A stretch of DNA of 64,000 nucleotides from Nonomuraea ceibae (GTDB lineage: Bacteria > Actinomycetota > Actinomycetes > Streptosporangiales > Streptosporangiaceae): NCBI RefSeq assembly GCF_019396325.1, contig NZ_JAHKRO010000003.1, forward strand, positions 124,001-188,000, in the 5' to 3' direction. The notes beneath the pieces were generated by a model. The model was not told the DNA's origin and searched no databases. It saw nothing but the letters and a program-made list of their open reading frames with translations. Shown piece after piece: positions 59,058 to 64,000 of the stretch. The position numbers were made by a program, and so were the translations under genes. The stretch's first letter is position 1. The number at the start of each line of letters is the position of its first letter.

Positions 59058-59543
59058 ATGGGAGACATGGACCTGATCCCGATCGGTGAGGCGGCCCGGC
59101 GGCTCGGCCTGAACGCCTCCGCGCTGCGCTACTACGACGAACGCGGGCTGGTGCGGCCGGTGGGCCGCAGGCAGGGCAGGCGTGTCTACGGCGTCGAGGA
59201 GCTGCGCCGGCTGGCCTTCCTGCGCACGGCGCAGCTCCTCGGCATCCCGCTCGACACGGCGGGCGCGGTGCTGGACGCGCCGGGAGCGCGCTGGCGGGAG
59301 GAGGTCACCGGCACGCTGGCGGCGCTGGACGCGCTCGTCTCCCGCGCCCGGACCGCCCAGGAGGTGCTGCGGCACGCCCTCGACTGCCCCACCAAGCATC
59401 CGGTGCGTGAGTGCGGCTTCCTGATGGGCGAGCTCGACCGGCTGCTCGACGGCGTGTCCCCGCAGCAGCTCGCCGCCGAGCACGGCCTGCGGGGCGCGGG
59501 CGGCCCGCCCGGTTTAGCCGCCGAGCCCTCCGGGCAGCCCTGA
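59058..59543 (+). CDS. MerR-family transcriptional regulator
   Basis: This is a 161-residue MerR regulator with HTH 'LIPIGEAARRLGLNASALRY' and 'YYDERGLVRPVGRRQGRRVY', a coiled coil and a C-terminal 'DCPTKHPVRECGFLMGELDR' with two Cys that could bind metal or sense thiol reagents. The start is ATG 59058 or 59067; only weak GGGAG is present. It probably activates the divergent methyltransferase and, judging by the shared operator, perhaps the LLM oxidoreductase 45 kb away. Confidence 0.92.
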   Translation: MGDMDLIPIGEAARRLGLNASALRYYDERGLVRPVGRRQGRRVYGVEELRRLAFLRTAQLLGIPLDTAGAVLDAPGARWREEVTGTLAALDALVSRARTAQEVLRHALDCPTKHPVRECGFLMGELDRLLDGVSPQQLAAEHGLRGAGGPPGLAAEPSGQP

Positions 59544-59581
59544 CCTGCCGACTCGGGAGCCGCGGCGGGGATGAGGGGACG

Positions 59582-61375
59582 ATGAGCGACTGTCCGCCGA
59601 TCGGCGCGTACGCCTTCCTGTCCGACTGCCACACCGGCGCCCTCGTCGGCCCGGACGGCGCCGTCGAATGGATGTGCGCGCCGCGCTTCGACGCGCCCAG
59701 CCTGTTCGCCAGGCTGCTCGACCGGCGCGGCGGCGGCGCGTGGGAGCTGACCGTCGACGGCGCCTCGGTGCGCGAGCGCCGCTACCTGGACGAGACGCTG
59801 GTGCTGCGGACCCGCTGGGAGGGCCCCGACGGCGTCGTGGCCGTGCACGACTTCCTCGCCACCACCGGCGACGGCGGCCTCGAACCCGTCCACCGGCTGG
59901 TCCGGCTCGCCACCTGCGAGCGCGGCCGGGCGCTCGTCCGCTCCCGCGTGCTGGCCAGGCCCGGCTACGCCACCCGCGACGCCCGCTGGACCCGGCGCGA
60001 CGACACGCTCGTGGAGGACGACGGGGCGGTCCTCACCGGCCCGCCGGAGGCGTCGCTGCGCGAGGGCGAGTCCGTGGCGTTCACGCTCGCCTACACCGGC
60101 GAGCGCGCCCCCGCCGACGCCCACGCGCTCCTCGACGAGACCGTACGGTCGTGGCGGTCCTGGTCGGCCCGGTCCGGCTACTCCGGCGTCGGCGCGGCCG
60201 AGGTGCGGCAGAGCGCGGTGGTGCTGCGCGGCCTGCTGTACGACGAGACCGGGGCGCTGCTGGCCGCCCCCACCACGTCGCTGCCCGAATGGCCGGGCGG
60301 CCCGCGCAACTGGGACTACCGCTACGCCTGGCAGCGCGACTGCGCGCTCACCGTCCTCGCGCTGCTGCGCCTGGACCACCGCGAGGAGGCGGGCCGCTAC
60401 CTGCGGTTCGTGCTCGACCGGTGCGCGAGCTGCCACGACCGGCTGCCGCCCATGTTCGCCGTCGACGGGGGCGAGGTCGCCCGGGAGACGACGCTCGGCC
60501 ACCTCGACGGCTACGCCGGGTCGCGGCCCGTCCGCGTCGGGAACGACGGCTTCCACCAGCACCAGCTCGACGGCTACGGCCACGTGCTCGACGCCGCCCT
60601 CGCCTACCACGACGTCACCGGCGACCTCACCGGCGACGAGCTGGACAGCCTGTGGCGGCTCGTCGACCAGTGCGCGGCCCGCTGGCGCGAACCCGGCGAC
60701 GGCCCCTGGGAGGTGCGCCACAACCCGCGCCACTGGACCTACACCACCCTGTACGCCTGGGTGTGCTTCGACCGCGCCGTCAGGCTGGCCGAGGCCACGG
60801 GCTCGACCGGCGCCCCGATCGACGCGTGGCGGCGCGAGCGCGACGCCGCCCGCGACGAGATCCTCACGCGCGGCTTCGACCGGGAGATCGGCGCGTTCAC
60901 GCAGTCGTACGGCTCGCCCGACGCCGACGCGTCGCTGCTGCGGGTGCCGCTCGTCGGCTTCCTCGACTGCCGCGACCCGCGCGTGCTCGGCACCCTCGAC
61001 CACATCCAGGCCCGGCTCGGCGAAGGGGGCGCCCTGGTCCACCGCTACGACCCGGACGCCACCGGCGACGGCGTCGACGGGCCGGAGGGGGCGTTCCTGA
61101 TGTGCTCGTTCGAGATGGTGTCGGCGCTCGTGCTGGCGGGCCGTACCGCCGAGGCGCGCGACCGCTTCGAGACGCTGTGCGCCCGCGCCCGCCCGCTCGG
61201 CCTGTTCGCCGAGGAGATGGCCGCCGACGGCGCCATGCTCGGCAACTATCCGCAGGCGTTCACCCACCTGGCCCTCATCGAGGCCGCCCTGAACCTCGAC
61301 GCCGCCGGCCACACCGACGCCCTGCACGACTGGGCCTCCCAGGCGCGCGACAAGGTTGTCGGTCGCCGCGCCTAG
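59582..61375 (+). CDS. Glycoside hydrolase family 15 protein
   Basis: This is a 597-residue GH15 enzyme without signal peptide. The N-terminal beta-sandwich ('PPIGAYAFLSDCHTGALVGP', 'AVEWMCAPRFDAPSLFARLL') is followed by an (alpha/alpha)6 barrel with the signature RNWDYRYAWQRDCALT, 'NDGFHQHQLDGYGHVLDAAL' and 'GPEGAFLMCSFEMVSALV', where the Glu of EGAFL is the expected base. Actinobacterial GH15 proteins of this length are trehalases or glucoamylases. The usual Trp after CSF is Glu here, a small departure. AGGGGAC lies before ATG 59582. Confidence 0.94.
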   Translation: MSDCPPIGAYAFLSDCHTGALVGPDGAVEWMCAPRFDAPSLFARLLDRRGGGAWELTVDGASVRERRYLDETLVLRTRWEGPDGVVAVHDFLATTGDGGLEPVHRLVRLATCERGRALVRSRVLARPGYATRDARWTRRDDTLVEDDGAVLTGPPEASLREGESVAFTLAYTGERAPADAHALLDETVRSWRSWSARSGYSGVGAAEVRQSAVVLRGLLYDETGALLAAPTTSLPEWPGGPRNWDYRYAWQRDCALTVLALLRLDHREEAGRYLRFVLDRCASCHDRLPPMFAVDGGEVARETTLGHLDGYAGSRPVRVGNDGFHQHQLDGYGHVLDAALAYHDVTGDLTGDELDSLWRLVDQCAARWREPGDGPWEVRHNPRHWTYTTLYAWVCFDRAVRLAEATGSTGAPIDAWRRERDAARDEILTRGFDREIGAFTQSYGSPDADASLLRVPLVGFLDCRDPRVLGTLDHIQARLGEGGALVHRYDPDATGDGVDGPEGAFLMCSFEMVSALVLAGRTAEARDRFETLCARARPLGLFAEEMAADGAMLGNYPQAFTHLALIEAALNLDAAGHTDALHDWASQARDKVVGRRA

Positions 61376-61378
61376 TGT
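61373..61378 (+). promoter_or_regulatory. -10 box TAGTGT overlapping the GH15 stop codon
   Basis: TAGTGT, seven bases and ATG 61386. The TAG is the GH15 stop codon. No ribosome binding site. Confidence 0.55.
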
Positions 61379-61385
61379 GCCCGGC

Positions 61386-63746
61386 ATGACCGAGGCGTGG
61401 GCGGCAGTACGGTCGGCGATCGACGCCGAGGACGCGGCCGCCGTGGCGGCCCTCGTGGCCGGGCTGGGGCGCGACGGGCGGCACGAGGTGGCGCGTGAGC
61501 TGCCCGGCCGCCTGCCGGTGGTCGTGGTCCGGCCGTGGCGGTGGCTCGTGGCCATGCGGGTGGCCGGGTGCGGCGCCATCGGCGGCGCCGCCGCCGTCGC
61601 CTCCTGGCTGTGCCGTCGCGAGCTGCGCGTTTGGGGCGGGGAGGAGATCGCGCCGTTCCTGCTGGCGATCTCGTCCCGGCCGCCGGAGTGGCGTGCCGAC
61701 CTGGCCTTACGCCTGGCGCGCCGCGTCCGCGAACCCGGCGCGAACGCTGAGCTGGCGCTGGGCCTGCTGCGCGCCACCGGGGCGGAGCCGCCCGCGCACG
61801 ACCCGCTCGTCCACGCCTGGTTCGCATCGGTCCTGGACGCCCCGGCCGGCCGGATGGCCGCAGCGCTGCGGGCCGATCCGCTGCTCGACGCCATGCTGCC
61901 GCGCCTGTTCGAGGCAGGGGGCGTGCTGCCCGCCCGTCCCGGCGCTCCGGAGGCGCTGGTCTCGCTCACGCTGGACGGCCGGGTGCCGCGGGCGACGCTG
62001 CTGGACGGCTGCCTGAGCCGGTTCCTGCGCCGGGGGAGCGCCGCCGAGCTGCGGTTCTTCGCCGGTCTGCACGAGCTGCTCGCGCCCGCTGCCGACGAGG
62101 TGGCCGCGCGGCGCCGCGCCTACCTGGCGCTGCTGCCGTCGGCGCCGGGCCCGGTGGCGGACCTGGCGCTGCGGCACCTGCGCCGCCTCGGCGCCCTGCC
62201 GCCCGGCGAAGCGCGCGAGGCGGTCGACGCCCTTCTCCATCGGGCGGAAGGCCGCCTGATCTCGGCCGGGCTGGGCCGGCTCGACCGCCTGGCCGCCCAG
62301 GACGCCGACGTGCTGGACGCGTTCGCCACCGGGCTGAGCGTGGCGCTCGGGGCCGGGGCGGGCGAGACGCGTCACCGGGCCGCCCGGCTGGTGGTCCGGC
62401 ATGCCGCCCGCTTCACCCCGGCGGGGGCGGAGCCGGTCCTGGAGGCCGCCCGGCTGATGCCCGGCGACGAGGGCGCGGAGGCCGTCGCCGCCCTCACCGG
62501 GACGCCCCTGCCCCAGGCCGGGCCGCCAGAGTCGGAGCCGCCAGAGTCGGAGCCGCCAGAGTCGGAGCCGTTCGTGCCGCTGCCGTTGCGGGGCGCGCCC
62601 GCGCCGGAGCGCTGGGCGCCGCCGACGCTCGCGGCCGGGTGGCTGGGGCGGGCCAGGCTGGCGGAGCTCGACTGGCGGGGCGCCGAACGCTGGCTCGACG
62701 CGTTCGTACGGCTCGCCGCCACGGACCGCGCCGGCCTGAAGGGTGCGCTGGCCATGCCCGGCCTCGCGCGGGAGCCGGGGGTCCCGCCGCCGGACGGGGC
62801 GCTGCCGGAGGCCCGGTTCGCCGAGGTCCACCGGGCGCTGGCCGCCGACGCCCTGCCGCCGTACCTGCTGGCCACCCCGACGCACGCCGACGGGCGGCTG
62901 GATCCGGGTGAGCTCGTGTCCCGGCTGGAGGGGTACGAGCGCGGCGGCGTCGAGGCGTTGCCCGTGGACCTGCGGCAGGCCCTTCTCCGGCTGCCCCGCG
63001 AGGCGCCGGGGGACGTGGCCGAGCGGGCCGCCCGGCTGGAGGGGCCCGCGGGGCGTGCGGTCGCCGGCCGGCTGGCGGGGACGGATCGGCCCGCCGAGCC
63101 GTGCGTCACCGTGCGCTGGGAGGGCCACGCCACGGGGCCCCGCGTGTCGGTCACGGGGCTGCCGTTCGAGCCGGCGGGGCAGGGGTGTGACGCGCTGCTG
63201 GGCGTCATGCCCGCGCACCGGGAGGCGGTGGCCGGGCGGCTCGTCGGCGACCTCGCCGCGATGCCGTCACCGGACGACCTGCGGGCGCTGGCGGCGGCCG
63301 ACGGCCCGGCGGGTGACGCGGTGGCGCTGATCCTGGCGCATCACCTGTGCGCCGGGGCGAGGGGCGGGGCGGTGGCGCCGATGCTGTGGCTGGCGGCGTC
63401 GGGGGACCTGCCGGGCGAGGCGGTGGGCAGGCAGCTCGCGGCGCTGTTCCGGCACGGCGCCGGCCACTCGCCGTCCGGGGCGATGGCGGCGCTGCGGAGC
63501 GCGGCCAGGCAGGGGGCGCACCTCATGGTGTGGGAGGCGGTGGCGGCGCTGCTCGGCGCCGCGCTGCCGGGGCCGGGGGAGCGGGCCACCGGCACGCACA
63601 CCCGCCTGGTGGCGTTCGCCGCCGAGGCGGCCGGCTGGGCGGATGCCCGGGGCGCGATACCGGCCGTGGCGCGGCTGGCGGCCGGGCAGCGCGTCACGGG
63701 GCTGGTTCGCGAGTGCCGCCGCCTCCACGCCCTGCTCACCGCCTGA
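61386..63746 (+). CDS. DUF6493 family protein
   Basis: This 786-residue protein is helical throughout, with HEAT-like alpha-alpha repeats and no signal peptide. It resembles the DUF6493 family, which has 'RVAGCGAIGGAAAVASWLCR' near the N terminus and a C-terminal 'APMLWLAASGDLPGEAVGRQ' with 'MAALRSAARQGAHLMVWEAV'. Such proteins are often found with SWIM zinc-finger, MoxR and VWA genes, which are not seen here before the window ends. A perfect 15-base repeat (three copies) encodes PPESE repeats near residue 380. The function is unknown. Confidence 0.75.
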   Translation: MTEAWAAVRSAIDAEDAAAVAALVAGLGRDGRHEVARELPGRLPVVVVRPWRWLVAMRVAGCGAIGGAAAVASWLCRRELRVWGGEEIAPFLLAISSRPPEWRADLALRLARRVREPGANAELALGLLRATGAEPPAHDPLVHAWFASVLDAPAGRMAAALRADPLLDAMLPRLFEAGGVLPARPGAPEALVSLTLDGRVPRATLLDGCLSRFLRRGSAAELRFFAGLHELLAPAADEVAARRRAYLALLPSAPGPVADLALRHLRRLGALPPGEAREAVDALLHRAEGRLISAGLGRLDRLAAQDADVLDAFATGLSVALGAGAGETRHRAARLVVRHAARFTPAGAEPVLEAARLMPGDEGAEAVAALTGTPLPQAGPPESEPPESEPPESEPFVPLPLRGAPAPERWAPPTLAAGWLGRARLAELDWRGAERWLDAFVRLAATDRAGLKGALAMPGLAREPGVPPPDGALPEARFAEVHRALAADALPPYLLATPTHADGRLDPGELVSRLEGYERGGVEALPVDLRQALLRLPREAPGDVAERAARLEGPAGRAVAGRLAGTDRPAEPCVTVRWEGHATGPRVSVTGLPFEPAGQGCDALLGVMPAHREAVAGRLVGDLAAMPSPDDLRALAAADGPAGDAVALILAHHLCAGARGGAVAPMLWLAASGDLPGEAVGRQLAALFRHGAGHSPSGAMAALRSAARQGAHLMVWEAVAALLGAALPGPGERATGTHTRLVAFAAEAAGWADARGAIPAVARLAAGQRVTGLVRECRRLHALLTA
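62522..62566 (+). repeat. Three perfect 15-base tandem repeats in a coding linker
   Basis: GCCGCCAGAGTCGGA occurs three times in a row (62522-62536, 62537-62551, 62552-62566) and encodes a PPESE linker in the DUF6493 protein. It may vary in number by slippage without changing the frame. Confidence 0.9.
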
Positions 63747-63947
63747 GACGGCAAGGTCACCCCGAGGGTGCGTCGAAAAGTCTCCGGCTCCGGGGAATGG
63801 GTCAGGGGGGCCTGTGGTTATACACCACGTAGCCGGTGTGTCCAGTGTCCCCGGGCCTCACCTATTGCCTTCGCGGACTACCGTTCGGCTGGAGCCGCGT
63901 TGTGCCTTTCGCCGAGAGGCGACCTGCACATCGGTTTACACGTCGGG
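63747..63947. other. Gene-free stretch with small hairpins
   Basis: No coding sequence is supported. Short hairpins occur, for example GTGGT-TATAC-ACCAC (about 63821-63835). With the strong terminator just downstream it could be a small RNA or the leader/tail of a transcript. I cannot match it to tRNA, tmRNA, RNase P or a known riboswitch. Confidence 0.35.
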
Positions 63948-63977
63948 ACGCCCGCCTTCCTCCGGGAAGGCGGGCGT
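63948..63977 (+). terminator. Strong rho-independent-type terminator
   Basis: ACGCCCGCCTTCC (63948-63960) pairs perfectly over 13 bases with GGAAGGCGGGCGT (63965-63977), loop TCCG, followed by TTTC. It would end transcription from the DUF6493 gene or from an RNA in 63747-63947. Confidence 0.8.
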
Positions 63978-64000
63978 TTCGGCGTTCTCAGGTGGAGTTG

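Noticed and set aside
63747..63947. c-di-AMP (ydaO-type) riboswitch or tRNA in the last non-coding stretch
   Set aside because: The conserved cores of these RNAs could not be matched by eye; only simple hairpins and a terminator can be supported.

Overview
The window is a 64 kb stretch of very GC-rich chromosome from an actinomycete. The GC-rich codon use, MerR/MarR/TetR/LacI regulators beside most enzymes, F420-type oxidoreductase, WD40-fused Ser/Thr kinase and many leaderless starts fit a Streptosporangiales-type organism (Nonomuraea or a relative). That assignment is inference from style; there is no rRNA or other marker in the window. I saw no tRNA, rRNA, CRISPR array, insertion sequence or prophage.

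Layout. 0.1-5 kb: HxlR regulator, SnoaL-like protein, a 557 bp gap and a Ser/Thr kinase with a C-terminal beta-propeller. 5-13.5 kb: alpha/beta hydrolase, two NarL-type two-component systems, a quinone-oxidoreductase-like enzyme and an F420-type luciferase-like oxidoreductase. 13.6-23 kb: an odd membrane/propeller protein with six Cys-x4-Cys repeats, an SDR-MerR pair, a sigma factor whose start overlaps the stop of a tiny upstream ORF, a MarR-SDR divergent pair, a broken transglutaminase-like gene, a lipoprotein and a CBM-like membrane protein. 23-27.5 kb: MerR-SDR pair, secreted glycerophosphodiester phosphodiesterase, DUF1801 protein and an MFS-MerR pair. 27.6-35.9 kb: a nitrogen/amino-acid island with Asp/Glu-type racemase, double AsnC regulator, amidase, LysR, YtcJ-like amidohydrolase and a polar amino acid ABC transporter. 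35.9-41 kb: a glycerol-1-phosphate-dehydrogenase-like enzyme, hydrolase-TetR pair, a large inverted repeat, an archaeal/eukaryotic-type prolyl-tRNA synthetase and a small methyltransferase. 41-53.5 kb: a LacI-controlled glycan locus. 53.5-64 kb: DoxX protein, MarR, membrane proteins, MmyB-like regulator, SDR, methyltransferase-MerR pair, GH15 enzyme and a DUF6493 protein.

How the parts work together. The most coherent system is the glycan locus: two secreted GH-A-like (DUF5722-like) hydrolases, a carbohydrate ABC importer (binding lipoprotein plus two permeases, no ATPase in the locus), a cytoplasmic GH78 alpha-L-rhamnosidase and a LacI repressor. LacI-type boxes resembling TTGAAANGTTTCAA lie at 42533, 43696, 43787, 47074-47098 and 48863. 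This suggests extracellular trimming, import and intracellular de-rhamnosylation of a rhamnose-capped glycan. The 31.6-35.9 kb operon similarly suggests release of an amino acid from an amide and its import.

Regulation is unusually readable. Five promoters have a 19-20 bp spacer filled by an inverted repeat, the signature of MerR-activated promoters. Two of them, 45 kb apart (13506-13536 and 59027-59057), carry almost the same operator. Many genes have a TANNNT -10 box 6-7 bases before the start codon and no ribosome binding site, so they are probably leaderless. In four of these the TAG stop codon of the upstream gene is itself the first half of the -10 box.
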